Assembly (NCBI GenBank): GCA_964620125.1
Contig: CAZUGQ010000004.1
Location: 71,305 to 135,304, forward strand
DNA from: OLB6 sp964620125
Lineage (GTDB): Bacteria; Bacteroidota; Ignavibacteria; Kapaibacteriales; Kapaibacteriaceae
Length of the DNA stretch: 64,000 bases
Direction of reading: 5' to 3'
This document shows, in pieces, positions 26,188-35,927 of this stretch. The position numbers and the translations under genes were made by a program. Every line of letters starts with the position of its first letter. The first letter of the stretch is position 1. The notes under the pieces are model-generated. The model was not told the DNA's origin. It did not search any database and saw only the letters and a list, made by a program, of their open reading frames with translations.

Positions 26188-26832
26188 TCATGAAGCGTCC
26201 TCGTCGTCTGTCATGTACTCTTCGAAATGTGAACCATGAACACTCAACCGCTTATAAAGCAATTTTCGGGCCCGAAATAAATGTGCCTTCACTGTGCCGA
26301 GAGGATGGCCAAGCTTGGCAGCGATTTCCTGATACTCCAACTCCTCTTCATGGCGCATACGAATCACGGTGCGGTACTTATCAGGGAGCGTCTCCAATGC
26401 AGCCCGCAGCATTTCAGCTCTCTCCTTGGCCAGCAGTATCGAGTCGGCAACCGGTCCCGCGTCCGGCGGATCCATGGCAAGTTCGCCACCGTCACGCGTA
26501 GTGATGGGCTGATCCAAGGAATACATCTGAAATCGCTTCCTCCGCAAGTGATCAATACACCGGTTGGAAGCAATCTTATAGAGCCACTTCGAAAACTGGT
26601 ACTCAAACTGAAAACTCTTCAGTCCATTGTAGGCTTTAAAAAAAACGTCCTGCGTTAGGTCGGCCACATCCTCATCGTTTCGCACCATCTTACGTATCAA
26701 AAAGTTCACGATACGCCGATACTTCTTTTCGAGTACGGAAAAGGCATTCACATTACCTGCCAGCACCTCTCGGATGATGCGCTCATCCTCTGCAGCCGAT
26801 TCGGCTGCCTGCTGCTGCTGTTCAGTGTTCAC
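26188..26832 (-). CDS. ECF-type RNA polymerase sigma factor
   Basis: 214 residues with only sigma regions 2 and 4. Region 2 includes DLTQDVFFKAYNGLKSF and FSKWLYKIASNRCIDHLRRKR, for core binding and -10 recognition. Region 4 is LPDKYRTVIRMRHEEELEYQ followed by a helix-turn-helix with GTVKAHLFRARKLL, for -35 recognition. A Gln-rich N-terminus (EQQQQAAE) and an acidic tail (EEYMTDDEDAS) flank these. No anti-sigma factor with a zinc-binding motif is adjacent; the downstream single-pass LytR_C protein does not resemble one. Its control and regulon cannot be read from the window. Confidence 0.95.
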   Translation of the reverse strand: MNTEQQQQAAESAAEDERIIREVLAGNVNAFSVLEKKYRRIVNFLIRKMVRNDEDVADLTQDVFFKAYNGLKSFQFEYQFSKWLYKIASNRCIDHLRRKRFQMYSLDQPITTRDGGELAMDPPDAGPVADSILLAKERAEMLRAALETLPDKYRTVIRMRHEEELEYQEIAAKLGHPLGTVKAHLFRARKLLYKRLSVHGSHFEEYMTDDEDAS

Positions 26833-26902
26833 GCCGATCGATGCCTCTCTGAACCCGTATGGTCTCGTGTACCCGAATCTCTCCGGGGCTTTGTGATTTC
26901 TG

Positions 26903-26989
26903 CGGAAAGGGCGGGATTCGAACCCGCGGTACCGTTACCGGTACACACGCTTTCCAGGCGTGCCAATTCAACCACTCTTGCACCTTTCC
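26903..26989 (-). tRNA. tRNA-Ser (GGA anticodon)
   Basis: An 87-base class II tRNA. The acceptor stem GGAAAGG pairs with CCTTTCC, followed by the discriminator G; CCA is not encoded. The anticodon loop reads CTGGAAA, giving GGA for UCC/UCU codons. A long variable arm (GTACCGGTAACGGTACC) marks tRNA-Ser, and the T loop is GGTTCGAATCC. A TATATTCG element lies seven bases upstream. Confidence 0.96.
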
Positions 26990-26995
26990 GTGCCA

Positions 26996-27003
26996 CGAAT
27001 ATA
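26996..27003 (-). promoter_or_regulatory. Candidate -7 promoter element of tRNA-Ser
   Basis: TATATTCG on the minus strand ends seven bases before the tRNA 5' end and fits TAnnTT(T/C)G. That would put the transcription start at or close to the mature tRNA 5' end. Confidence 0.4.
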
Positions 27004-27187
27004 CGGTACCGCCTGAGCGGACACCCGGCCTAGAGGTTGATGTGGAAATTTGGAACCCCAAACCAAAGTAACTGTATCCCACGCCATGGGTTACCACGAT
27101 ACCTAATGCTGTGGTTTCATCGTTGGTAGTACCGAACCACCTTCGTAACTTCTCTTTGACGTAGTGTACACTCCTGTGCGCCAACCT

Positions 27188-28222
27188 ATGCCAGTTAATC
27201 GTCGCGCATTCATTGGATCGCTTGCCGCTGCCTCGCTTGTTCCAGCGATGGTAGCAACTGCGCGCAATGCTGCCGAAGTGGTGCCCCCACAACCATCACC
27301 ATCGTTACCAAATGGTCTTCGGAAAGGGGCTCGGGTAGGTGTGGCTTCACCAGCAAGTGGTGTGACAATTCGCGAGCTTCATGATTTCTCCACCATCTGT
27401 GCATCCGTCGGTCTTGTTCCCGTGCTTGGACGTAACGTAAAAAGTGCAAAGGGGTACCTTGCTGCACCGGATCAGGACAGAGCCGATGAATTCATGGAGT
27501 TTATAGAAGATCGAACGATCGACGCCATTGTGTGTGCCCGCGGTGGATATGGCGTTGCCCGCATCCTGCCCATGCTTGACTATGGTGCCATCGGGCAAGC
27601 TCAAAAACCAATTGTAGGCTTTAGCGACATAACAGCACTCCTTATTGCTGCAAACCAGCTCGGTGGTGTTGTTACGTTTCACGGTCCCGTGGCAACGTCA
27701 ACTTTCGACACCTTTACGCTTGATGCCTTTCGTGGCGTGTTAATGCCCAGCGAAACCCAAGCCCCCTATCAATATTCCAACGCGGCTCTTACAACGCTTG
27801 CACCCGGCATCGCCCGCGGACGCCTAACCGGTGGCAACCTGGCAGTTGTAGCATCTACGCTTGGCACGCGTTACGAGATTGACACACGAGGTGCGATCCT
27901 CTTCCTTGAGGAAATCAACGAGGAACCGTATCAGATCGACCGTCTACTTACCCAACTGTGGCTAGCAGGAAAGCTCCAACAGGCGTCGGGTATAGCACTC
28001 GGGAACTTCCGTAACTGCGAGGGAAAAAAACGGTCTGTATACGGTCCACTGCCTTCCCTAACGGACGTGCTCAGGGACAGGCTCGGAACACTGGGTATCC
28101 CGGTGCTGTACGGCTTACCGTTTGGGCATGTAACCAGCAAGCTTACCATTCCCATTGGCGTCACGGCCGAAGTTGATGCTACCAATAAAAGGTTTCGCCT
28201 ATTGGGCAGTGCCGTTATCTAA
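27188..28222 (+). CDS. S66-family LD-carboxypeptidase (LdcA/MccF-like) with Tat-like signal
   Basis: 344 residues from ATG 27188; a GTG at 27164 would put eight residues before the signal. Serine peptidase family S66 removes the terminal D-Ala from the muropeptide tetrapeptide in peptidoglycan recycling, or cleaves microcin C7-type conjugates. Visible landmarks are RGGYGVARILPMLDY, the nucleophile serine in VGFSDITALL, the Glu in FLEEINEEPYQIDRLL, and the His in GLPFGHV. The N-terminus NRRAFIGSLAAASLVPAMVA has the twin Arg and Phe of a Tat signal, so it is probably exported folded, unlike the cytoplasmic E. coli enzyme. Confidence 0.9.
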   Translation: MPVNRRAFIGSLAAASLVPAMVATARNAAEVVPPQPSPSLPNGLRKGARVGVASPASGVTIRELHDFSTICASVGLVPVLGRNVKSAKGYLAAPDQDRADEFMEFIEDRTIDAIVCARGGYGVARILPMLDYGAIGQAQKPIVGFSDITALLIAANQLGGVVTFHGPVATSTFDTFTLDAFRGVLMPSETQAPYQYSNAALTTLAPGIARGRLTGGNLAVVASTLGTRYEIDTRGAILFLEEINEEPYQIDRLLTQLWLAGKLQQASGIALGNFRNCEGKKRSVYGPLPSLTDVLRDRLGTLGIPVLYGLPFGHVTSKLTIPIGVTAEVDATNKRFRLLGSAVI

Positions 28223-28247
28223 CAAGCAACACAATCCCACCTTCGAT

Positions 28248-31200
28248 ATGATCACAACACGACTTTTTACCGCTCGATGTCTACTCCTCGCCGCTGCAAT
28301 CCTCTGGAGCACTTCGATTGTGATGGCACAGTCCATCAATGTATTCAACGTGAACGCCAGTAATTACCCACTTATAACGGCAGACTACGTTGCATACGAC
28401 AACCTCGGGGTTCCTCTCGAGGGCCTTACGGAAGCAGACTTTAAGATCACGGAAACCTTTCAAGGTGGGACGCCGGAGGATCTAAGCGCATCCATTGTTC
28501 ACGACTGCGTGAAGCGCACAGAAGAACCAGAGGCAAGCATCATCATTGTTCTGGATCGGTCAGGCAGCATGCGCGACATGGTGGGTCAGCAGTCGCGTTT
28601 TCGGTATTGCCAGGATGCCATTCAAGCATTCGTGAATCGGATCAAGTTCACTGGTGAAACGCGCGTTTGTTTTACAACATTCTCCGGCACCTTCGAAATC
28701 GCCGCTCCGTGGACGAACGTAAAGGATGACGTGACAGATACACTAATGAAAATGGAGCCACAGACAAAGACGGATTATCCTCTTCCCTTCGAAGGCCCGC
28801 CATTAAGTATCTACGACCTCTTTGCACAACGGCCCGAGAGCATTCCACGGTATGTGTTCTTTCTAACGGACGGACATCCCAACCCCGACGAACGTAACTG
28901 GGTGAACTTCATCGATGCCAACCTTCCCAAGCTCAGATCACAAGGTGTTCGGTTTTACTCTGTAACCATTCTAGCCTCAACCACGCACATCACACTTGAG
29001 GCATTTGCCAAGGGTACGGGAGGCAAGGCAATCGTAACACAGGAAGGGGATCTTGTTGATTTGTTTAGCTACCTCGCTCTTGAAACACAGGTCCGGGAAG
29101 TGTGCACGTTAACATGGGTAAGCCCTCCCGTATGCCGCGAAAACCAGCGAAATCGAACTGCCGAGATCCAGTTGCTCGTGGGAAACACCAAGCCAACGGC
29201 AAATGTTGGATACACAACGCCCCCGCAAAGTGTTGGCGCTACATCCATCGATTTCCCTGTACTCTTCTGTGGCGATCCGCCACCAAACAACTCCAATCAA
29301 GCTTCCGTTACCATTACCGCAACTGGCCAGCCACTAAATGTTACCGGGTTTGATATTGTCCCGGCAGGTTTCTTCCGTGTAGTGGACTGGGGAGGCGGAC
29401 GCCTTGGTACGTTCTCTCCCTTTAGGCTTGACCCCGGTCAAAGCGTCACACTTAAGGTGGAATTCACCCAAGGTGCGCAACAGATTTTTCGGCAAGCACA
29501 ACTGCAACTGCAGGGCAACCCATGTCCACCCACAATTGATTTGGTAGGGGGCCAAGGCTTCGTAATCCTCAACAACCCCAAGGGCGGCAACCTGTATTCC
29601 ACGTGTGATACCATCGTAATCTCCTGGTCTGGCGTGCTTCCTACCACTCCGGTAAGACTTGAGTATAGCGACGACAGTGGCATCACCTGGAAATTGATTA
29701 CCGACCAAGCTTACAACCTCAGCTATAAATGGCTTGCCCCCGGACCCGGCTCGAAATACCGGATTCGTGTAGCAGTGGCACCGGTGCCACAGTACCAGTG
29801 GGCTTCACAAATCGGTGATGCGGGCCGAGATAGCGCAACGTCGGTTGCCGTGGCACCCAACGACTTGTTCGTTTACACCTCAGGGTTCTTTGATGGACCA
29901 GGCAGATTCGGTGATACGTATATCAACAATCAAGCTGGCAACATTGATGGGTACCTCTGCAAGTGGGATGCCAATGGTACGCTTTTAGACTTCAAACATC
30001 TGCGCGGCGACGCTCAAACAGACGAGCGTGTATCCGGTGTGATAACTGACAAGGATGGCAACATCTACGTTGCAGGTCACTACTCGTCGAATTCCACGTT
30101 CGATGGTCTTCCACTACCGCTTGGTGCAGGCGACAATTGCAACATGTTCCTGTACAAATTCGACAAGGACATGAATGTGGTGTGGGTAGCACGTGGCCAG
30201 GGTGGTGGTGGGAACACCAGCAATGCCCGCTGTTCAGGTGTTGGCATCAGATACGATGCAAATGGGTATCCGCTTATTCTGGTGCGAGGTACATTCCAGC
30301 GATTTGTTCGTGTGGGATACAACGCTTCTGCGCAACCGGTAGAAAGTGCGCGCTATACGGATGGCAATTTCCGCAACTACTACGCCATTTTCGACGGCAA
30401 CGGCACGCCAATAACATTTAGTCTTGGGATCCCGCCTGCTGCCTACAGCATGAGTGCACTGAAGGCAAACGACAGCAAGGGTTACCAATACGAGACAGGA
30501 AGTTTCACAGGCGTTCGGAACTTTACTCCCCCGCCTCCTGGCATTTCCATGAACAGCCGTGGACAGTCGGACGTGTTCCTAAGCAAGTTCGGCTCTACGC
30601 CTGCCAGTGTTGATAGCAGTAAATCGGACTTTTCCGTTCAGGCACCCGAGCTTGCATTCGTGCAGAGCACCGTTGTTATGGATCCGACTGCCCAAGGGCA
30701 AACATCATCCAAGTCCTTCCCCGCCATGCTGTGCAACAATGGCGACTTTGATGTTGAGATTCTTGACGTCCTGTTCAATGGTGCAAACGGTTCGGACTTC
30801 AGTCTGATTGGAAATCTTCGCACTGTTAGACTGAAACCAGGTGAATGTGTGGCAATTGAACTTGCCTTCCACCCATCTGGCACTGGAAAACGCACTGGCA
30901 CCATGGAAGTTCGTGGATCGTGCAACACCGTGGCGATTCTAAATCTGGAAGGTGAAGGCCTGGCACCATGCCTTTGGGATGCGAAGCCAATAGAATACCT
31001 GGGAAGAATCGCTCTTGGTGCAGGACAGAGAACATTTACAATACAGAACGTAATCTGCAATCGTGGTCCCATTGCACTCTCCGGAAATATCAGCAAGACT
31101 GGTTCGCCTGATATCAACATCACGGTAGGTCAAGGTCCGTTCACCCTGGCACCTACACAGTGCCATTCGATCGATATCACCGTTACTCCCAATACCCCTG

Positions 31201-32945
31201 GCACACACTCCATTTCTCTTGACTACGGGCTACCTTCCGAATGTGGCGTTCCAAACACCGTCATAAGTGTTGATGTCGTTGAACCGAAGGTCACCATTTC
31301 CAACGTTTCCTTCGGACGCCATCGCGTAGGCAACGTTGTTGTTGACACGATCTTCATTGAAAATCAGAGCACGGAGCCTGCAGAGATAACATCGCTCACA
31401 CCCGAGTATCCTGCTGATGGTACCTTCGGCTTCTCCCTACCTGGAACACCCTTCAATCTTGCAAGTGGTGAACGCAAGCCGATACCAGTTACGTTCAACC
31501 CGCAGGCTCGAGGTCCGTTTAGTGAAACGTTAACGGCCATCGCCACGGGGCAGCAGGCACCGCTTGTTGGAACAGCAACAGGAACGGGCTTCTTGCCTGC
31601 TATCGATGCAACCGGGGTAACGTTCCCCGCAATCACTGTTGGTCAAACGGCACCAAACAACCTGTTTGTTGTGATTAGGAATGTTGACGCTGATAGTCCA
31701 CTACAGGTCAACAGCGCTCGATTGGCCGGTACCATACCCGACTTTACGGCAATTGGCACCAATTGGCAGAACTTCCCAATCAGCATTCCAATTGGTGATT
31801 CCGTAATGCTCGAAGTGTCGTTTACCCCCGATGCAGCAGGCACGCGCGAAGATGACGTAGTAATCGAACACGATGCGAAACCCGGTCCAGGACCAATCCC
31901 ACCCTATACATCCACTGTGGTTAAGGTCACGGGTGTGGGTATAGAGCAGAGTGTGCTGCCACCACTCGATTTTGGCAATGTTCTTACCTGTGCTTCTCAG
32001 TCACAAACGGTTACCATCACCAACCCGAACCCAAGCATGCCGTTGGTGCTTGATGCTCCAGTAAGCTCGGGCGATATCGCCGAGTTCACCATCACACCCC
32101 CAACAGGCTTCACGCTTGCACCCGGTGAGTCACGCAGTGTAACGATCACGTTCACACCGTCTGCTACACTCACATTCTCTGCACAGTTTTCCTATACCAA
32201 CAACCAGGCTCTCGACATCATCATCAACGCCTCTGGCAGAGGTATAACTACATCTGCTTCACTTTCCTTCGGACCAGCACCAACCATCAATGTTGGAAGC
32301 AGTTTCCCATTACAGGTCAATGTTGACGTAGGCGATATGCAGGGAATACCCGTAACTGCTGCTTCAGTAGTTATCACCTACCCGAAAGACTACATCGCTT
32401 TCAACAGCATTGAATCGCAGCAGCCGGGTTGGGTGTTTGTACCAGACAACACAACACCGGGTACCCTTGTACTGAACGGTACGCCAACGGCACCAGCTAC
32501 AATGGTAGATGGCATGCTCATCACTCTGAGATTCGACGCATTCCTCACTGCAAACCTCGCCCACCACTTTGAAGTGAATACATCAATCACTCCTGATTGC
32601 GTGGTACCTACCGGCGACGAAATTGACGTGGACGTCGAACAGTTCTGCTACAGTGAAGGCCGCCTTATCTCCATCGGCATGAATAGGTTTGCGATGCAGG
32701 AACCACAACCCAATCCGAGTGATGGACGGTCGCTAATCCGGTACTCCACAGGCATCACCTGCCCCACAACGTTCGAACTCGTGAACAGTGTTGGGACTGT
32801 GGTTAGAACCATTGTCACTCCTGTGCTTCCTAGTGGCGAGTATGAACTTACCCTTGATACATCAGACGTCGGCAGCGGACTGTACGTGCTGCGCATGACC
32901 AGCGGGCACTATTCAACCTCTCGATTGGTGTCGGTGGTCAAGTAG
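28248..32945 (+). CDS. Giant surface protein: VWA, propeller, anchor-D repeats, cohesin-like domain, T9SS tag
   Basis: 1565 residues from ATG 28248, which begins the signal peptide (CLLLAAAILWSTSIVMAQ). In order: a VWA domain at about 75-290 with an intact metal site (VLDRSGSMRDM); a sandwich region; a six-to-seven-bladed SBBP-like propeller at about 500-760 (QWASQIGDAGRD, DKDGNIYVAGHYSS); at least five choice-of-anchor-D domains at about 780-1330; a cohesin-like domain at about 1340-1460 (VVITYPKDYIAFNSIE); and a type A T9SS sorting domain in the last 80 residues (PQPNPSDGRSLIRYST, SGLYVLRMTSG). It is secreted through T9SS and attached at the surface; adhesion or matrix binding is plausible. 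A strong hairpin follows the stop. Confidence 0.92.
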   Translation: MITTRLFTARCLLLAAAILWSTSIVMAQSINVFNVNASNYPLITADYVAYDNLGVPLEGLTEADFKITETFQGGTPEDLSASIVHDCVKRTEEPEASIIIVLDRSGSMRDMVGQQSRFRYCQDAIQAFVNRIKFTGETRVCFTTFSGTFEIAAPWTNVKDDVTDTLMKMEPQTKTDYPLPFEGPPLSIYDLFAQRPESIPRYVFFLTDGHPNPDERNWVNFIDANLPKLRSQGVRFYSVTILASTTHITLEAFAKGTGGKAIVTQEGDLVDLFSYLALETQVREVCTLTWVSPPVCRENQRNRTAEIQLLVGNTKPTANVGYTTPPQSVGATSIDFPVLFCGDPPPNNSNQASVTITATGQPLNVTGFDIVPAGFFRVVDWGGGRLGTFSPFRLDPGQSVTLKVEFTQGAQQIFRQAQLQLQGNPCPPTIDLVGGQGFVILNNPKGGNLYSTCDTIVISWSGVLPTTPVRLEYSDDSGITWKLITDQAYNLSYKWLAPGPGSKYRIRVAVAPVPQYQWASQIGDAGRDSATSVAVAPNDLFVYTSGFFDGPGRFGDTYINNQAGNIDGYLCKWDANGTLLDFKHLRGDAQTDERVSGVITDKDGNIYVAGHYSSNSTFDGLPLPLGAGDNCNMFLYKFDKDMNVVWVARGQGGGGNTSNARCSGVGIRYDANGYPLILVRGTFQRFVRVGYNASAQPVESARYTDGNFRNYYAIFDGNGTPITFSLGIPPAAYSMSALKANDSKGYQYETGSFTGVRNFTPPPPGISMNSRGQSDVFLSKFGSTPASVDSSKSDFSVQAPELAFVQSTVVMDPTAQGQTSSKSFPAMLCNNGDFDVEILDVLFNGANGSDFSLIGNLRTVRLKPGECVAIELAFHPSGTGKRTGTMEVRGSCNTVAILNLEGEGLAPCLWDAKPIEYLGRIALGAGQRTFTIQNVICNRGPIALSGNISKTGSPDINITVGQGPFTLAPTQCHSIDITVTPNTPGTHSISLDYGLPSECGVPNTVISVDVVEPKVTISNVSFGRHRVGNVVVDTIFIENQSTEPAEITSLTPEYPADGTFGFSLPGTPFNLASGERKPIPVTFNPQARGPFSETLTAIATGQQAPLVGTATGTGFLPAIDATGVTFPAITVGQTAPNNLFVVIRNVDADSPLQVNSARLAGTIPDFTAIGTNWQNFPISIPIGDSVMLEVSFTPDAAGTREDDVVIEHDAKPGPGPIPPYTSTVVKVTGVGIEQSVLPPLDFGNVLTCASQSQTVTITNPNPSMPLVLDAPVSSGDIAEFTITPPTGFTLAPGESRSVTITFTPSATLTFSAQFSYTNNQALDIIINASGRGITTSASLSFGPAPTINVGSSFPLQVNVDVGDMQGIPVTAASVVITYPKDYIAFNSIESQQPGWVFVPDNTTPGTLVLNGTPTAPATMVDGMLITLRFDAFLTANLAHHFEVNTSITPDCVVPTGDEIDVDVEQFCYSEGRLISIGMNRFAMQEPQPNPSDGRSLIRYSTGITCPTTFELVNSVGTVVRTIVTPVLPSGEYELTLDTSDVGSGLYVLRMTSGHYSTSRLVSVVK

Positions 32946-32984
32946 TCTCGGTACGGGGCTCTGCTCCCCTCCTTTGAACCCAAC

Positions 32985-33020
32985 GAAGGGGCTCCAACTG
33001 CGTAAGTTTGGGGCCCCTTC
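32985..33020 (+). terminator. Strong hairpin between the VWA protein gene and the aldolase gene
   Basis: GAAGGGGCTCC pairs with GGGGCCCCTTC over 11 positions with one G-T wobble, and inner AACT pairs with AGTT around a 5-base loop. It begins about 40 bases past the VWA protein stop and ends 17 bases before the aldolase ATG. No long T run follows, so it may also act as an aldolase leader structure. Confidence 0.65.
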
Positions 33021-33037
33021 ATCATTACAGGCCACCT

Positions 33038-34102
33038 ATGATTGACCGCATCGTTGAAGCACTCGGCAACTCTTCCGATTACCTTCTCAACCATGTATGC
33101 TCTACCATCACCAAGGCTGCGCTCCACCTACCTGGCCCCGACAGTGTTGACCGCATCTTTGGCTCGAGCAACCGCTCAACCAAGGTTCTTCACAACCTAC
33201 ACTGGATTCACAATACCGGTCGGCTTGCAGGTACAGGATATGTGAGCATTCTCCCTGTGGATCAGGGCATTGAGCATAGTGCAGGAGCAAGTTTTGCCAA
33301 GAACCCGATGTACTTTGATTCCGAGAACATCGTAAAGCTTGCCATCAACGGAGGGTGCAACGCAGTGGCTTCCACCTTCGGAGTACTTGCCTCCGTGAGC
33401 CGTGCCTACGCCCACAAATTCCCATTCATCGTAAAGATCAACCACAACCAACTTCTTACCTACCCGAATACATTTGACCAGGTACTCTTTGGCACAGTGA
33501 AACAGGCTGCCGACATGGGTGCGGCGGCAGTAGGTGCCACCATCTACTTCGGTTCGAACGAAAGCTCACGACAGATTGTGGAAATCAGCGAAGCATTTGC
33601 CCTTGCCCACGAACTGGGTATGGCTACGATACTCTGGTGCTACCTGCGTAACAGCGCATTCAAGCAGGACAAGGACTACCACGTAGCTGCCGACCTCACC
33701 GGTCAGGCAAATCACCTTGGCGTGACGATTGAAGCCGACATCATTAAGCAGAAGCTTCCAGAAAACAATGGTGGATTCAAAGCACTGAACATGGGCGGTA
33801 GCTCCTACGGAAAACTTGATGAGCGGATGTACACAGAACTGTCGTCCGACCATCCAATCGACCTCACACGGTATCAGGTTGCCAACTGCTACATGGGTCG
33901 CATTGGCCTGATTAATAGCGGTGGCGCAAGTGGGTCGAATGATTTTGCCGAGGCAATTTCCACAGCCGTCATCAACAAACGGGCCGGAGGCATGGGTTTG
34001 ATCAGCGGTAGAAAGGCCTTCCAACGCCCGATGTCAGAAGGCATCGAACTCCTCAATGCTATCCAGGATGTTTATCTCACACCAGAGGTAAGCGTAGCGT
34101 AA
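33038..34102 (+). CDS. fbaB: Class I fructose-bisphosphate aldolase (FbaB/DhnA type)
   Basis: 354 residues from ATG 33038; a TTG at 33008 lies inside the hairpin and is rejected. It cleaves fructose-1,6-bisphosphate to two triose phosphates through a Schiff-base lysine. The DhnA-family landmarks are VSILPVDQGIEHSAGASF, INGGCNAVASTFG, FIVKINHNQLL, AVGATIYFG and SGRKAFQRP. The long form with an N-terminal extension is usual in Bacteroidetes and Chlorobi. It is bracketed by a strong hairpin upstream and an ABC exporter gene 70 bases downstream. Confidence 0.93.
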   Translation: MIDRIVEALGNSSDYLLNHVCSTITKAALHLPGPDSVDRIFGSSNRSTKVLHNLHWIHNTGRLAGTGYVSILPVDQGIEHSAGASFAKNPMYFDSENIVKLAINGGCNAVASTFGVLASVSRAYAHKFPFIVKINHNQLLTYPNTFDQVLFGTVKQAADMGAAAVGATIYFGSNESSRQIVEISEAFALAHELGMATILWCYLRNSAFKQDKDYHVAADLTGQANHLGVTIEADIIKQKLPENNGGFKALNMGGSSYGKLDERMYTELSSDHPIDLTRYQVANCYMGRIGLINSGGASGSNDFAEAISTAVINKRAGGMGLISGRKAFQRPMSEGIELLNAIQDVYLTPEVSVA

Positions 34103-34172
34103 CCACACTGAGAAAGCGCCCTCGACCCCAGCCACGCCTTATCACAATCCGTTTCATCTCGATAACCATCCC

Positions 34173-35927
34173 GTGCGCCGTCTACTCCCGTATCTCAGTC
34201 GCTACAAGGGACGCATCCTTCTTGGCTTGCTCTTCATCACCGTGAGCAACATCTGTTCAACCACGATACCATACGTTGTGGGTCAAGCTGTTGATACGTT
34301 ACGAGTAAGCACCTTCACACAGAATCAGGTGCTGTGGATATTAGCACAGATTCTTCTACTTACCATTGGAAGTGGCGTAGGACTCTTCGGAACTCGGCGG
34401 ACGATTATTGTGATGTCGAGGTTGGTTGAGGAGGATTTGCGCAATGACTTCCTAGCTGCCATCCAAATTCAGAGTCAGCGCTTTTATCATGACCGAAGCA
34501 CTGGATCGCTGCTAGCGCATGCAACCAACGACATTGGTGCCGTGCGGGAGTTCATTGGTCCCGCGATCATGTACAGTGCCAACACGATCACAACCTTTCT
34601 TTTTGCACTAAGCTGGATGATCAGCATCAGTGGTATTCTTACAATGGCAATCTTGGTGCCTGTACCGCTCATTGCATGGGCAACCTACTCGATTGGAAGA
34701 AAGATCCACGAACGATACAAGGTTGTGCAGGAGCAGTATGAACACGTCACAACACAGGCACAAGAAGCCTTCTCAGGTATTCGTGTTGTGCGTGCTTATG
34801 TGCGCGAGCAGTATGAGAGCGAACGCTTCGCCACCATCAGTAAGGAGTACTACCGGAAAAACATGCTTTTGGCTCGCATGAATTCGCTCATGATGCCAGC
34901 CATGACGGTGCTCTTCAATCTATCATACATCATCGTAGTCGGCGTAGGTGGCTACCTGGTCATTGGAACACACATCACGGTTGGACAACTCACACAGTTC
35001 TTCATCTACCTCAATCAACTCCTCTGGCCCATCGCTGCCATTGGTTGGGTTACAGGAATGATCCAGCGAGGCAACGCAAGCATGGCGCGCCTTGGCACCA
35101 TCATGGACACCGTTCCCGATGTTCGTAATGGACCACAGACTAATCATGATATTCAGTCCATACGGGGTGACGTTGAATTTGACGGAGTGTACTTACGGTA
35201 TTCAAGCTCCTTGCATAACACAACCAACTCAGACGGCTATGTTCTGAAGAATATTCAACTCTCTGTAGCAACTGGAGCCTCTCTTGGTATTCTTGGCGGT
35301 GTGGGTAGTGGAAAGAGTTCGCTTGTAAACCTGATTCCCCGACTCTATGACGCAACCGAAGGAATCGTTCGTGTAGACGGACACGACGTTAAAACCATCC
35401 CACTCGAAGTTCTTCGTGCACACATCGCCGTTGTCCCTCAGGAGAGCTTTCTGTTCAGCGATACCATCGCCGGTAATATCAGATTCGGGCGTCCAGAGGC
35501 CTCGGACGAAGAAATCCGCCAAGCTGCCAAGATCGCCCAGCTTGATGCCGATGTAGCTACCATGCCCGATGGGTATAACACCGTTGTGGGCGAACGAGGC
35601 ATCACACTCAGTGGTGGCCAAAAACAGCGAACAGCCATAGCTCGTGCCGTGTTGTGCAATCCACGAATTCTCATCCTTGATGACGCACTCTCTGCTGTGG
35701 ATACAGACACCGAGGCACGAATCCTTGCTGGACTGAGCACCGTGATGCAGGGCCGAACAACAATTCTGATTTCACATCGCATCTCTACCTTGAAGCAGTG
35801 CCAGCACATTGCAGTTCTGCATAACGGCGAGGTTGTTGAATATGGAACGCACGACGAACTGCTCTCGCTGAATGGTAGGTATGCAGCAACACATGAACGA
35901 CAATTGCTGGAGGCTGCACTTTCATGA
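34173..35927 (+). CDS. ABC exporter, fused permease and ATPase (MsbA-like half transporter)
   Basis: 584 residues, starting at a GTG. Six transmembrane helices occupy about 1-310 (such as ILLGLLFITVSNICSTTIPYV and MTVLFNLSYIIVVGVGGYLVI), followed by the nucleotide-binding domain: Walker A GGVGSGKSS, Q-loop VVPQESFLFS, signature LSGGQKQRTAIARA, Walker B ILILDDALSAVD and H-loop ISHRIS. This type works as a homo- or heterodimer exporting lipids, drugs or peptides. The substrate is unknown and no second half-transporter is nearby. Its stop overlaps the cystathionine beta-synthase start by 4 bases. Confidence 0.93.
   Translation: MRRLLPYLSRYKGRILLGLLFITVSNICSTTIPYVVGQAVDTLRVSTFTQNQVLWILAQILLLTIGSGVGLFGTRRTIIVMSRLVEEDLRNDFLAAIQIQSQRFYHDRSTGSLLAHATNDIGAVREFIGPAIMYSANTITTFLFALSWMISISGILTMAILVPVPLIAWATYSIGRKIHERYKVVQEQYEHVTTQAQEAFSGIRVVRAYVREQYESERFATISKEYYRKNMLLARMNSLMMPAMTVLFNLSYIIVVGVGGYLVIGTHITVGQLTQFFIYLNQLLWPIAAIGWVTGMIQRGNASMARLGTIMDTVPDVRNGPQTNHDIQSIRGDVEFDGVYLRYSSSLHNTTNSDGYVLKNIQLSVATGASLGILGGVGSGKSSLVNLIPRLYDATEGIVRVDGHDVKTIPLEVLRAHIAVVPQESFLFSDTIAGNIRFGRPEASDEEIRQAAKIAQLDADVATMPDGYNTVVGERGITLSGGQKQRTAIARAVLCNPRILILDDALSAVDTDTEARILAGLSTVMQGRTTILISHRISTLKQCQHIAVLHNGEVVEYGTHDELLSLNGRYAATHERQLLEAALS

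Noticed and set aside
26822..27292. 156-aa ORF across the tRNA-Ser region
   Set aside because: It runs straight through the tRNA, shows no protein family features and includes the translated tRNA loop.
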